DNA of 37,519 bases from Acidobacteriota bacterium. Its GTDB lineage: Bacteria; Acidobacteriota; Terriglobia; Bryobacterales; Bryobacteraceae. The notes beneath the pieces were generated by a model. It made no database searches and had not been told where the DNA came from. It was given only the letters and a program-made list of their open reading frames with translations. Made by a program: the position numbers and the translations under genes. Shown here piece by piece: positions 1 through 8,764 of this stretch (position 1 is the stretch's first letter; every line of letters starts with the position of its first letter). Location: the NCBI GenBank assembly GCA_025352795.1, contig JANXSF010000018.1, positions 1-37,519 on the forward strand. Direction: 5' to 3'.

Positions 1-101
1 GAGCCAACCGCACTAAGCTCAACATCATTTCGTTTCAATGATTTGAGAGGTACAATTCGCCAAAGCGTCATAGTGGATTGATCAATCAAAAAATATCGTT
101 T

Positions 102-302
102 TCAGCTCGGAATGAAATATCGCGGAAGCCCGGAATCCGCAATCGGTGTGTGATCCAAGTAGTCCGCAACAATGCGTTCTACATTTTGGCGGATCTTAGC
201 ATGCATAGGGTTCGCACTAGGCAATGGGACCAATTCTCCTTCCACCAGCTCATAATCCTCGGTTTCAGAGGTGGTCATCTGCGCGAATTGTTCGACGGTC
301 AT
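102..302 (-). pseudogene. Uma2 (DUF820) family nuclease-like remnant
   Basis: The first 50 or so residues match the start of Uma2 proteins: MTVEQFAQM, then a YELVEGELVPLPS stretch and a helix around HAKIRQNVERIVADYL. An AGGAG ribosome site sits just before the ATG at 302, so the start is good. Uma2 proteins are usually about 180-200 residues with a PD-(D/E)xK-like core, but this frame stops after 66. Reading on in a neighbouring frame gives GFRDISFRAENDIF and then another stop, which resembles the next family segment. I infer a frameshift followed by decay. Uma2 genes are common multicopy accessory genes in Acidobacteria and Cyanobacteria, and their function is not well settled. The alternative is a genuine short protein, which I think less likely. 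Confidence 0.5.
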
Positions 303-411
303 TTCGTTCTCCTAGGCTATCCTTCTCATTGAGAATAACGCAGTGAATGAAGACGGCAGGCGAATCATAATTTGCACGTGACCCTTACTATGGCTAGACT
401 TGTTCGTACTT

Positions 412-435
412 CTTGATTACCATCAGTAAATCAAG
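412..435. repeat. 7-bp inverted repeat upstream of the M16 gene
   Basis: CTTGATT (412-418) and AATCAAG (429-435) form a perfect 7-bp inverted repeat with a 10-base spacer, about 110 bases before the M16 start. It could be an operator or a leader hairpin. The rest of the 303-545 gap shows no gene. Confidence 0.3.
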
Positions 436-545
436 TCAACATTCCGCACCTCGCAATGTTTCTTGACCCTCTTTGTTCAGTTAGTACGCATTATAAAGTG
501 GTTCGTCTAATAATGGCGAAGTGGAATGAAGGAGTTCCTACCTCT

Positions 546-3275
546 ATGAAATTTAAATCTCTATTGCTAACACTGTCGACTATTGGCCTATTAATGGGTC
601 AACCGGCTTTGCCTGGTGGCATGCAAAAGTTGGCCACTGTTGAAGGAATTACAGAATACCGGCTGGCCAATGGGCTTCGGCTGCTGCTGTTTCCTGATGC
701 TTCCAGCCCAAAACTGACGGTGAACATTACCTACCTTGTCGGCTCAAAACACGAAAACTATGGCGAAACAGGCATGGCCCATTTGTTGGAACACATGGTG
801 TTTAAACCTACGAAAAATCGTGGCAATATCATCAAAGAACTGACTGATCACGGTGCCCAATTCAACGGCACCACTTGGCTGGACCGCACCAATTATTACG
901 AGACAGTCAACGCCAGTGACGAGAATCTGCAATGGGCTGTTGAATTGGAAGCAGATCGGATGGTGAACGCCAACATCGCCAAGAGCGACCTGGATACGGA
1001 GATGACCGTGGTTCGTAACGAATTTGAATCCGGTGAGAATAGTCCCATGCGAGTGCTGATGCAACGCACCCAGGCCGCTGCCTATGAATGGCACAACTAC
1101 GGCAAGACAACCATTGGGTCCCGTTCCGATATTGAGAATGTACCCATTGATCGGCTACAAGGTTTCTACCGTAAATACTACCAGCCCGATAACTGTATTC
1201 TGGTCATCGCCGGTAAATTCGACGAGGCCAAAGCACTGGCGCTGGTTGCCAAAAACCTGGGTGCCATTCCACGTCCTGAACGGAAGTTGGACAAGATTTG
1301 GACAACCGAGCCAACCCAGGATGGCGAACATACCGTAACTGTGCGTCGTGTGGGCGATATTCAAATGTTGCTGGCCGCCTACCACATTCCCTCTGGTGTG
1401 CATCCCGATTCCGAAGCGCTGGGAGTTCTGGAAACCGTATTGTCGGACAACCCCTCCGGCCGTCTTTACAAGTCCATGGTGGAGAACAAAAAAGCATCTG
1501 GAGTATTTGGTTTCGGCCTGCAAGGTGCCGACCCTGGATTGCTGATGTTCGGGTCACAAGTGCGCAAGGAACAATCTTTAGATGAAGCGAAAAAAGCCAT
1601 GTTGGCGACGCTGGAAGGCGTGGTGAAAGAGCCACCCAGCAAAGAGGAAGTGGACCGGGCCAAGGCAAAGTTGAATAAGCAGTTGGAACTGATGATGACC
1701 AACTCACAGCAGATCGCCATCAGTCTTAGCGATTTGGCTGCTATGGCCGATTGGCGCATGTTGTTCGTATCCCGCGACCGTTTGCAAAAAGTGAGTCCGG
1801 AAGATGTGCAGCGCGTGGCCAAGGCCTATTTGAAGGACGATAACCGCACCATGGGATCGTTCATCCCAGTGGACAAGCCGGACCGTTCCGACATTCCCGC
1901 CACCCCTGACGTCACTGCGCTGGTGAACGATTATAAGGGCAAGGCAGCAATGGCCGAAGGCGAGGTTTTTGACCCATCCCCAGCCAACGTGGATGGTCGC
2001 ACCAAACGAGCTACTCTGCCAAATGGAATGAAGCTGGTGATGCTGTCTAAAAAGAATCGCGGTAATACCGTGATGGCAAGTATCACGCTGCGTCTTGGCG
2101 ATGAAAAATCGTTGATGGGCAAAAGTGATGCTGGTTCATTGGCATGGTCCATGCTGATGCGCGGAACCAAGAATAAGACCCGCCAGCAGATTCAAGATGA
2201 GTCAGACCGTTTGAAGGCGCGCGTTAACGCTGGTGGTGGGGCAAACGCTGGATCTATGAATATCCAGACCACTCGCGAGAATCTTGCGGGGGCTATGAAG
2301 CTCGCCGTGGAAGTCTTACGCGAACCCAATTTTCCAGAGCGCGAGTTTGAAACATTGCAACAAGCCATGCTGGCCAGCCTTGAAGGAAACAAGAGTCAGC
2401 CGCAGGCAGTGGCTGGACAATTCCTGGCCAAACACATGAACCCCTATCCCAAAGGCGATATCCGGGCCGTCCAATCTTTTGACGAAAGTATTGAAGAGAT
2501 GAAGGCTGCTAAGGTGGGTGACGCCAAAGCTTTCTATGAGCAATTTTTCGGGCCTACCAAGGAAAGCATCATTACGATTGTGGGAGATTTCGATCCCACT
2601 GAAATGGAAAAGTTGATGACCAAGTTGTTAGGGGATTGGAAATCGCCCAAAGGCTTTACACGCGTTCCACGGAAGTACATAAAAGTGGCAGCGATCAACA
2701 AAAACATCAACACGCCAGACAAGCCAAATGCCATGTTAATGGCCGGTATGAACATTCCGCTATCCGACGAGGATGCCGCCTACCCGGCACTGATGTTGGG
2801 TAATTACATGTTCGGCCAGAATGCCAATTCACGGCTATTCAATCGACTTCGTCAGAAAGAAGGTTGGAGTTATGGTGCAGGTTCCAACCTGGGCGCTGGG
2901 ACAAAAGAAAACGGCGGTGCCATGCAGGTGTTTGCGATTCTGGCACCTGAAAATCTTACAAAGTTGGAAGCCGGTGTAAAGGAAGAGTTCACTAAAATAC
3001 TTACCGATGGCTTTCCCGCAGATGAGGTGAGCAAAGGTAAATCGGCATGGCTGCAGGCGCAGCAAGTGGGGCGCACACAAGACCAGTCTTTGATGGGGAT
3101 ATTGTCCTCCAACGAATATTGGGGTCGAACAATGGCCTGGCAAGCGGAACGGGAACAGAAAGTTACCGCGTTAACGGCTGAAGAAATCAATGCTGCCCTA
3201 AAGAAGTACATTGACCTGAATGCCTTGAGCATTGTCAAAGCGGGTGATATGAAAAAGGCCGGACTCGAAAAGTAA
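546..3275 (+). CDS. Secreted M16 family zinc peptidase (insulinase-like, two-domain)
   Basis: This 909-residue protein belongs to the inverzincin peptidases. The zinc motif HLLEH is at residues 79-83 (HxxEH), with the distal glutamate probably E159 in VVRNEFE. A second, non-catalytic M16 domain starts near residue 510 (KRATLPNGMKLVML) and ends with the R/Y region SRLFNRLRQKEGWSYG, typical of the family. Residues 1-20 form a signal peptide, so it probably acts in the periplasm on peptides or partly unfolded proteins. I chose the ATG at 546 because AAGGAG lies 11 bases upstream and the signal peptide begins there; the frame stays open to 456 but that extension looks non-coding. It stands alone on the plus strand, followed by a palindromic repeat pair. 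The family assignment is secure; the substrate is unknown. Confidence 0.93.
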   Translation: MKFKSLLLTLSTIGLLMGQPALPGGMQKLATVEGITEYRLANGLRLLLFPDASSPKLTVNITYLVGSKHENYGETGMAHLLEHMVFKPTKNRGNIIKELTDHGAQFNGTTWLDRTNYYETVNASDENLQWAVELEADRMVNANIAKSDLDTEMTVVRNEFESGENSPMRVLMQRTQAAAYEWHNYGKTTIGSRSDIENVPIDRLQGFYRKYYQPDNCILVIAGKFDEAKALALVAKNLGAIPRPERKLDKIWTTEPTQDGEHTVTVRRVGDIQMLLAAYHIPSGVHPDSEALGVLETVLSDNPSGRLYKSMVENKKASGVFGFGLQGADPGLLMFGSQVRKEQSLDEAKKAMLATLEGVVKEPPSKEEVDRAKAKLNKQLELMMTNSQQIAISLSDLAAMADWRMLFVSRDRLQKVSPEDVQRVAKAYLKDDNRTMGSFIPVDKPDRSDIPATPDVTALVNDYKGKAAMAEGEVFDPSPANVDGRTKRATLPNGMKLVMLSKKNRGNTVMASITLRLGDEKSLMGKSDAGSLAWSMLMRGTKNKTRQQIQDESDRLKARVNAGGGANAGSMNIQTTRENLAGAMKLAVEVLREPNFPEREFETLQQAMLASLEGNKSQPQAVAGQFLAKHMNPYPKGDIRAVQSFDESIEEMKAAKVGDAKAFYEQFFGPTKESIITIVGDFDPTEMEKLMTKLLGDWKSPKGFTRVPRKYIKVAAINKNINTPDKPNAMLMAGMNIPLSDEDAAYPALMLGNYMFGQNANSRLFNRLRQKEGWSYGAGSNLGAGTKENGGAMQVFAILAPENLTKLEAGVKEEFTKILTDGFPADEVSKGKSAWLQAQQVGRTQDQSLMGILSSNEYWGRTMAWQAEREQKVTALTAEEINAALKKYIDLNALSIVKAGDMKKAGLEK

Positions 3276-3310
3276 GCGGTGCTTAATTGCGAAAATCTGC
3301 GTAGTTTAAA

Positions 3311-3380
3311 GACCGCTCCCTCGCGGTCACGGCTCGGTATCATAATGATTCTACAGAGCCGTGACCGCCAGGGAGCGGTT
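3311..3380. repeat. REP-like inverted pair of GACCGC palindromic units
   Basis: The left arm 3311-3335 and right arm 3356-3380 are reverse complements at 23 of 25 positions, separated by 20 bases. Each arm is itself a small hairpin: GACCGC-TCCCTC-GCGGTC on the left and GACCGC-CAGGGA-GCGGTT on the right. This nested layout is that of a REP doublet. It lies between the convergent M16 and epimerase genes, where it could end transcription from both sides, although no T-run follows. Related units occur at 22816-22840 and 32257-32281. Confidence 0.75.
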
Positions 3381-3411
3381 GCTCCAACACTTGAAGCTGT
3401 CGTCTATGTGC

Positions 3412-4365
3412 TTAAAGCTTGCCCTCAGAAAACAACCGCTCATAAATTGTTAGCGTCTCCTGCATTCCCTCTTCCAGAGGAGTTCGCTTCAAACCCGGAA
3501 TCATCTTCGCCAGCGCGGCACCATCCATTTGGTAGGCTACCGGTACTTTGCTACCTGCGCTGGTAATTAATTTAGCTGCACCGAGCCGCATTGCTTCCAG
3601 CTTCTGAATAAATTGATCCACACGGATAATGTCCCCGGCCAGATTAAATACATGCACTCCGGTGAAGCTGTCCAGAAGGCACCGGTTGAAAATTTCCGCT
3701 ACGTCAGCCACATACTGCAAATCCATGTGTCCGGTTACGCCCATCTGATACGATTCGCCCTTTACCACTGCCTTCATCGCTAAGGAGGGCCCAGCCGTGA
3801 GGCCAGAATCCCTGCCCACGCCGTACACCGTCCAGGGCCGCACACCCACACTGGAAATTCCGTTGGCCGAATAAAACACGCGGGCATTGCCTTCGTTAGC
3901 CATTTTAAAAACACCATAATGAGTACCGGCGAAAAGGGAATCCTTTTCATTCAAGGATCGCTTTTCAAATGAATCTTCCGGTCCCCAAACTGCAGAGGAG
4001 GAGGCGTACACTACGCGCACTTCCCGACCTGCATCCCGCGCACCTTCGAACACGTTCAGCGTCCCAATCATGTCAATCATACCGCCTGTCACTGGATTCG
4101 CCTGACAGAAAGGCATCACCGCCGCAGCCAGATGAATCACATGGGTGATACCCTCATCTTTCATCAATCCTTTGACGCGCGCGGTGTCCTCAATCTGACC
4201 TTCAACAAATCGCACTTTGGCCATTTCAGTTGCTGGAACAATATGCGATAGCCGCGTGGGGTTGGGGTTCTTATCGTAAGCCAACACGTCCAAACCACGC
4301 TCCAGAAGGTTTTTCACGCACCATGCACCGATACAGCCTTGAGCGCCTGTTACTAGAACTCGCAT
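3412..4365 (-). CDS. NAD(P)-dependent epimerase/dehydratase (extended SDR)
   Basis: A 317-residue extended short-chain dehydrogenase/reductase. The nucleotide-binding motif GAQGCIG is at residues 7-13, and the catalytic set appears as the SSS of YASSSAVWG (122-124) with Y150 and K154 in YGVFK. HLAA near 78-81 is the usual strand-4 motif. Members act on nucleotide sugars or similar keto/hydroxy substrates in the cytoplasm; the sequence does not tell which. It is the last gene of a minus-strand unit, starting 9 bases after htrA ends. Its start is an ATG preceded by GGTAGAGGAAAGGA, a good ribosome site. Fold and cofactor class are clear; no specific substrate can be named. Confidence 0.9.
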   Translation of the reverse strand: MRVLVTGAQGCIGAWCVKNLLERGLDVLAYDKNPNPTRLSHIVPATEMAKVRFVEGQIEDTARVKGLMKDEGITHVIHLAAAVMPFCQANPVTGGMIDMIGTLNVFEGARDAGREVRVVYASSSAVWGPEDSFEKRSLNEKDSLFAGTHYGVFKMANEGNARVFYSANGISSVGVRPWTVYGVGRDSGLTAGPSLAMKAVVKGESYQMGVTGHMDLQYVADVAEIFNRCLLDSFTGVHVFNLAGDIIRVDQFIQKLEAMRLGAAKLITSAGSKVPVAYQMDGAALAKMIPGLKRTPLEEGMQETLTIYERLFSEGKL

Positions 4366-4374
4366 TCCTTTCCT

Positions 4375-5526
4375 CTACCGACCGTCTTCTGGAGCTTCGC
4401 CCAACGTAGCAGTCACTTTTGTTAATTTGCCTTCGCGGAACACCGTTAATTCGATCTTGTCTCCAGGCCGTTTCTTGTTCAAAGAGCGAGCAATCGAATC
4501 TGTCTTGTCGGCGACCTTCCCGTCGATTTCAAGAATCAGATCCCCACCAATACCCAATTCCATATTGCCCACCAAAACCACTCTCCGGGCACCCCTTAGG
4601 CCCGATGTTGCCGCTGCCGTTCCTGGCTGCACAGTCTGGATCAGCAACCCGCCATCGGGTGGTAATTTCAAGGCCTCAGCTAAATCACCGCTAACAAAAA
4701 CCACCTCAACTCCCAGCATGGGACGCTTGAAACTTTTGCCCGCCTGAAAATCTTTCAGCATCTCTTTGGCCCGATTGATGGGCATGGCAAAGCCGATACC
4801 AATATTGCCCCCAGCCCCGTAAATAGCTGTGTTGATGCCAATCACGTTACCTTGCGAATCCAGCAGCGGACCCCCGGAATTGCCTGGGTTAATGGCCGCA
4901 TCGGTCTGAATCATTCCAGAAAGTTCGCGCGCACTTTCATCCCGAATGGTGCGACCTAGCGAACTGACAATTCCCGTTGTCAAGGTCCCTTCCAAGCCAA
5001 AAGGATTGCCAATGGCCAACACTTTTTGCCCCACTTGCAGATGTTCGGAATCGCCCAGCTTAAGGAATGGCAGCTTCTTGCGCGGCGTAATGCGGATCAA
5101 AGCCAGGTCGTTAGAGCGGTCGCGCACCAGCACTTCAGCATCGTAACGGGATTGGTCAGGCAGAATCACAGCAAGCTTTTGACTACCGCTGATGACGTGA
5201 TTATTGGTCATAATCAGACCCTTTTCATCGATGAGGAACCCTGAACCAGATTCTTTCGAAGGCACTACATCGAAGAAAAAATCGCGACGATACACAGTGC
5301 TGTTAATGTGTACTGTGGCCACGTGCGATTGCTTATAGATCTCAATATTGTTCAGCTCTTCTGGCCCCAGGCCAGCCCCTTTGGCTACTTTGGGCTCAGC
5401 CCATAAAGGGGAATTCGCCTCAGTAGTTGGGGTCAGCCATTTGCGTGGAACGCGGGCAAGCGTAGTGAGGTATACAAACACCCCAACCAGGCTCGCCGTA
5501 ATAATTAGATATCTGAACTTCTTCAT
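4375..5526 (-). CDS. HtrA/DegP-type serine protease with PDZ domain
   Basis: A 383-residue trypsin-like protease anchored by one N-terminal membrane segment (residues 6-23) with the body in the periplasm. The catalytic triad is visible: H110 in TNNHVISG, D140 in SNDLALI and S217 in GNSGGPL. A single PDZ domain covers roughly 280-375, including a carboxylate-binding-loop-like GGLLIQ stretch and GGDLILEIDGK. One PDZ and an N-terminal anchor make it more like DegS or PepD than two-PDZ DegP, so I give no symbol. The family removes or senses misfolded envelope proteins. Its ATG overlaps the coaE stop as ATGA, which implies translational coupling with a housekeeping gene. Confidence 0.95.
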   Translation of the reverse strand: MKKFRYLIITASLVGVFVYLTTLARVPRKWLTPTTEANSPLWAEPKVAKGAGLGPEELNNIEIYKQSHVATVHINSTVYRRDFFFDVVPSKESGSGFLIDEKGLIMTNNHVISGSQKLAVILPDQSRYDAEVLVRDRSNDLALIRITPRKKLPFLKLGDSEHLQVGQKVLAIGNPFGLEGTLTTGIVSSLGRTIRDESARELSGMIQTDAAINPGNSGGPLLDSQGNVIGINTAIYGAGGNIGIGFAMPINRAKEMLKDFQAGKSFKRPMLGVEVVFVSGDLAEALKLPPDGGLLIQTVQPGTAAATSGLRGARRVVLVGNMELGIGGDLILEIDGKVADKTDSIARSLNKKRPGDKIELTVFREGKLTKVTATLGEAPEDGR

Positions 5527-6119
5527 AGCTCTCTAAGTGAATTATAAACTTCCGTGGTTTGCCGCCGTGTTTCCTCCGGCGTGCCCCCAGTATCAATGAT
5601 GTAATCGGCGTACTTTCGTTTTTCAGAAAGCGGCATTTGTTGTGCGATGCGGGCCAACACTTCTTCCCTGTTCGCATTGTCCCGAGCCATGGCCCGCTTC
5701 ACCTGTTCCTGTTCGCTGCAAACCACCAGAATCAATTTCTGATATTGGTTATAACCGCCAGTTTCAATGTGGATCGCAGCTTCCACCACAATAATTGCCA
5801 GCGGATCACGGGCAAGGATCGCGTCTACTTGCGCCTGTCGAAGCCGTCCCACGGCGGGGTGCACAATGGCGTTCAAAGCCTGCAATCGTTCGGGATTGTG
5901 AAACACAATAGCAGCAAGCGCCTTGCGATCAATGGAGCCGTTGCCTTTCAAAATAGCCGGACCAAATTCGGCCAGGACAGGGGCAAAGGCCTCCCCATTG
6001 GGAGCTAATGCCAAGTGTCCCAAGGCATCGGCTTCAATCACATGGCAGCCCAGTGATTCCAAAACTTTCCCCACGTGCGATTTGCCAGTGGCCAAGCCAC
6101 CCGTCAAGGCTACAAGCAC
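5523..6119 (-). CDS. coaE: Dephospho-CoA kinase
   Basis: This cytoplasmic enzyme phosphorylates the 3'-hydroxyl of dephospho-CoA, the last step of coenzyme A synthesis. The P-loop GGLATGKS spans residues 7-14, followed by the family segment IEADALGH, the IVHPAV motif near 85-90 and the late RMARDN-type lid (here RAMARDNANREE). At 198 residues it has the normal length. Its start lies inside the end of folD (10-base overlap) and its stop overlaps the htrA start by 4 bases, so the three are very likely translated from one message. Confidence 0.95.
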   Translation of the reverse strand: MLVALTGGLATGKSHVGKVLESLGCHVIEADALGHLALAPNGEAFAPVLAEFGPAILKGNGSIDRKALAAIVFHNPERLQALNAIVHPAVGRLRQAQVDAILARDPLAIIVVEAAIHIETGGYNQYQKLILVVCSEQEQVKRAMARDNANREEVLARIAQQMPLSEKRKYADYIIDTGGTPEETRRQTTEVYNSLREL

Positions 6120-7036
6120 GGCACCGTTCCAGTTTGCCTTGCCTCTGCTGCCGTCACCGTGTTGCTCATCAACATAGCGATGGTCAACAGCCCCACGCCA
6201 CCGGGCACCGGTGTAAACGCACCACCGAATTCCACCGCATCCAGTGGATCAAAATCGCCGACCACTACACGCGAACCAGCATCGAACGCAGCCAGCTTTT
6301 TCGCATCACCGCGAAAGATCCGGGCCACGTCCTCGCGCTTGTCCAAGCGGTTAATGCCAATGTCAATCAGCACTGCACCGGGCTTGAAGAACTCGCTTGT
6401 CAGCATCGCAGGCCTTCCGATAGCCCCAACCAGAATGTCGGCCTGACGACACATGGCGGCCAAGTCGCGCGTCTTCGAATGACAAATTGTGACCGTGGCA
6501 TTGGCGTGCAACAGCATCAGGGCCATCGGCTTGCCCACAATGTCGCTACGGCCCACCACTACTGCATGCTTCCCGGTGACATCAATATTGTTGCGTTTCA
6601 GCATTTCCATCACGCCCGATGGGGTGCACGGGCGCAAACCCTTGGCGTTGATGGATAGCTTACCGGCATTGATTGGATGAAATCCGTCGACATCTTTTTC
6701 TGGTGAAATCGCTTCCAGCACGCGGCCTTCATCAACATGTTTGGGCAAGGGCGATTGCACCAGGATTCCATCAATCTCTGGACGCTCATTCAGTTCACCC
6801 ACCAGCGTCAGCAATTCCGCCGTGGTGATGCTGGCCGAGGGCGTCAGATTCTGACTGAAAATGCCCAGTTCCGCGCAAGTTTTCACTTTGTTCCGAACAT
6901 AGATTTCCGATGCAGGATCATTGCCCACCAACACTACGGCTAGCCCTGGCGGTCTGGGCAACGCGGCAATGCGCGGACGCAGTTCCGAGAGTATTTGATC
7001 GCGCACCTGCTTGCCTTTAAGTAATTTCACTGACAC
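6110..7036 (-). CDS. folD: Bifunctional methylenetetrahydrofolate dehydrogenase/cyclohydrolase
   Basis: FolD interconverts 5,10-methylene-, methenyl- and 10-formyl-tetrahydrofolate with NADP. The active-site pair Y46 and K50 is in IYVRNK, followed by QSPLPKHVD (QLPLP motif), DGFHPINAGKL, GRSDIVGKP and the C-terminal PVPGGVGLLT. The length is 308 residues, slightly longer than the usual 280-300. The first codon is probably GTG at 7036, with only a weak upstream site; a second GTG lies two codons in. It leads the folD-coaE-htrA-epimerase unit and is divergent from the 7086 gene. purU, another formyl-folate enzyme, lies at 33901-34752. Confidence 0.96.
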   Translation of the reverse strand: MSVKLLKGKQVRDQILSELRPRIAALPRPPGLAVVLVGNDPASEIYVRNKVKTCAELGIFSQNLTPSASITTAELLTLVGELNERPEIDGILVQSPLPKHVDEGRVLEAISPEKDVDGFHPINAGKLSINAKGLRPCTPSGVMEMLKRNNIDVTGKHAVVVGRSDIVGKPMALMLLHANATVTICHSKTRDLAAMCRQADILVGAIGRPAMLTSEFFKPGAVLIDIGINRLDKREDVARIFRGDAKKLAAFDAGSRVVVGDFDPLDAVEFGGAFTPVPGGVGLLTIAMLMSNTVTAAEARQTGTVPCL

Positions 7037-7038
7037 TT

Positions 7039-7068
7039 TTCAATTGTACCCGGCAGGGCCGCTATAAT
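7039..7068 (+). promoter_or_regulatory. Candidate promoter in the folD divergent region
   Basis: A perfect TATAAT lies at 7063-7068, with a weak -35-like TTCAAT at 7039-7044 and an 18-base spacer. Transcription would begin only about 10 bases before the 7086 ATG, and no ribosome site is seen, so the message may be nearly leaderless. The whole divergent space is only 49 bases. Confidence 0.35.
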
Positions 7069-7085
7069 TTGGGTTAGTTCTAACC

Positions 7086-7679
7086 ATGCCCATGGCAAGC
7101 AAAATCTCTTTCCTGTGTTGTCTGATTTTTCTCATCGTACAGCCTGCCTCAGCGCTTGAAATGCGAGTGCAATACCCTGCATTGGAACGTGTTCTGGCGC
7201 AGCAACTGTTCACCCAGGATGGGCGCCGCTATGTGCAAGGTAACGAAAATCGTAGATGCAACTTCGCTTACTTAGAAAAACCGAAGATCGGGGAATGGAA
7301 CGGACGCCTGGTGATTCGCGCCCGCTTCATCGGTAAAGCGGCACTGGGCATGTTCGGTAAATGCGTGGGCATTGGCGATTCCTTTGACCTCACGTTAGTG
7401 GGTACGCCGGTATATCAAAGCGGATTGATTACCTTGAAAGATGTTCAGGCATCGACCAACGGCCACGATACAATGTACTCGCGTCGGGTGATGAAAGGGC
7501 TGCAGCAGGCGTTGATGAAAGACATCGGCTATCCAGCGGAATCGGATGCCAGGAAAATTCTGGAACAGAGCCGGGATGCACTGTTTCAGCAGAAGCTATC
7601 GAACTTTGAGATTTCAGCAGTGCGGGCGACGCCAGATGCGCTGGTGCTGGTGCTGGATTTTGTCCTCACTGTGAAATAG
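7086..7679 (+). CDS. Secreted protein of unknown function
   Basis: The 197-residue product starts with a signal peptide (hydrophobic core about residues 7-18, cleavage likely after PASA near residue 23). The mature part alternates beta-strand-like stretches with one helical region around 130-170 and has two cysteines, in NRRCNF and GKCVGI, that could form a disulfide. I recognise no catalytic motif. The repeated pattern of amphipathic strands suggests a lipid- or ligand-binding beta fold, but that is only an impression. ATG codons occur at 7086 and 7092; neither has a ribosome site, and a TATAAT box is only 18 bases upstream. It converges on the GGDEF-like gene with 22 bases between. Confidence 0.75.
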   Translation: MPMASKISFLCCLIFLIVQPASALEMRVQYPALERVLAQQLFTQDGRRYVQGNENRRCNFAYLEKPKIGEWNGRLVIRARFIGKAALGMFGKCVGIGDSFDLTLVGTPVYQSGLITLKDVQASTNGHDTMYSRRVMKGLQQALMKDIGYPAESDARKILEQSRDALFQQKLSNFEISAVRATPDALVLVLDFVLTVK

Positions 7680-7701
7680 CCAGGTTTGTGAGCGCACGCC
7701 A

Positions 7702-8703
7702 TCAACCATTGGTCTTCACAAATTCGTCCAACTTCCTGGTAAGACCAGCAGTATCTTTTTCCTGAATCAGTTGTACCGTAAGCGCCGAAGCCGTTACCCC
7801 CAGAAGTGCATTGCGACTGCCCACAGCAAAGTTTTCCTCCATTCGGTGCGATGTGATTTTTGCCACCTCACTGCGCAGCGTCTGTATGCCGTCGGGACGG
7901 TGAGTAACTGCCAAAAATGCTGGACCAGACCAGCGAAAAAGATCGTCCACCGCGCAAAATTCCTGCATTAAATGTCTCAGAAACGATCGCATGATGTTGT
8001 CCCCTACGGCATACCCGTACTTGGTGTTAATCAGTTGCACACGATGAACCACAAACAATACACCAAACTGATTGGGGTTGCCGCTATTGGCCAAAACGGC
8101 AAGCGCTTCCTCTGCCTGATGGCGCGAGGGGAGGCCTGAAACCGGATCATCGCTACTTACCGACCGCGACGCTGTAGGAGTTGTCCGCTGGTTAATTTCC
8201 GAGTGCAGTCGAGCGATGATTTGCCCATTCTGCTCCTGCTGGCGCAAGGCTTCTTCGCGAATCCCCTGCAAACACATGCCAATCTGAATGCGGCACTCAT
8301 GCAAAGACTGAGCATCGGAAGCCAGCCCCAATTGTTCTTCCAGCTTCTTTAAGTTCTTCGTTGCATCAGAACTATTCAGATGAATTTCCGCCACTGTGCG
8401 CATTGCCGTGGTGGCCAACATCTGCAATTCCTTCGATTGGGCTTTAAAATACTTTGAGACAACCTGATTGTAATCCTGTAGAGCCTTATCCGCACCACCG
8501 GAAATTACATAAAGCTCTGAGGAGTCTCTGCTTTCACGCACCTTCTTTGCAAAACTCAGAAAACTGTGTTGAAACGTTAAGCAATCGGCAGCATCGGCCC
8601 GGATTGCCTCTCTGGCAATTGCTTCCAACAAAGTATGGCTCAGCGAACTCATCGCTTTATCCACGTCACTACTTTTATTTTCTAGAAAACTTTTAATGGA
8701 CAA
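7702..8703 (-). CDS. Degenerate GGDEF-domain protein
   Basis: The C-terminal half (about 185-333) has the diguanylate cyclase layout: DPVSGLPSR (usual DxLTGLPNR), then NTKYGYAVGD (usual N..yGh..GD), then the active-site loop. The catalytic GG(D/E)EF is replaced by SGPAF at residues 259-263, so the acidic metal and catalytic residues are lost and cyclase activity is very unlikely. The N-terminal 180 residues are helical with a possible coiled coil near 115-170, resembling a sensory or dimerisation region without membrane segments. The start is a TTG at 8703 with AGAAGGG upstream. It follows the 88-residue membrane-protein gene by 61 bases. It may be a c-di-GMP or GTP binding regulator, or simply structural. 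Confidence 0.85.
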   Translation of the reverse strand: MSIKSFLENKSSDVDKAMSSLSHTLLEAIAREAIRADAADCLTFQHSFLSFAKKVRESRDSSELYVISGGADKALQDYNQVVSKYFKAQSKELQMLATTAMRTVAEIHLNSSDATKNLKKLEEQLGLASDAQSLHECRIQIGMCLQGIREEALRQQEQNGQIIARLHSEINQRTTPTASRSVSSDDPVSGLPSRHQAEEALAVLANSGNPNQFGVLFVVHRVQLINTKYGYAVGDNIMRSFLRHLMQEFCAVDDLFRWSGPAFLAVTHRPDGIQTLRSEVAKITSHRMEENFAVGSRNALLGVTASALTVQLIQEKDTAGLTRKLDEFVKTNG

Positions 8704-8764
8704 GTGTGCGCCCTTCTGGATATTCTTATCGGCCTGATCGAAACAGCCAATAGGGTTTTCACTT

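Noticed and set aside
3279-3566. Open frame across the palindromic repeat after the M16 gene
   Set aside because: It is a translation of the repeat itself (SRDRQGAV-like) and overlaps the epimerase gene on the other strand.
7702-8703. Active diguanylate cyclase
   Set aside because: The catalytic GGDEF is replaced by SGPAF, so activity is not supported.
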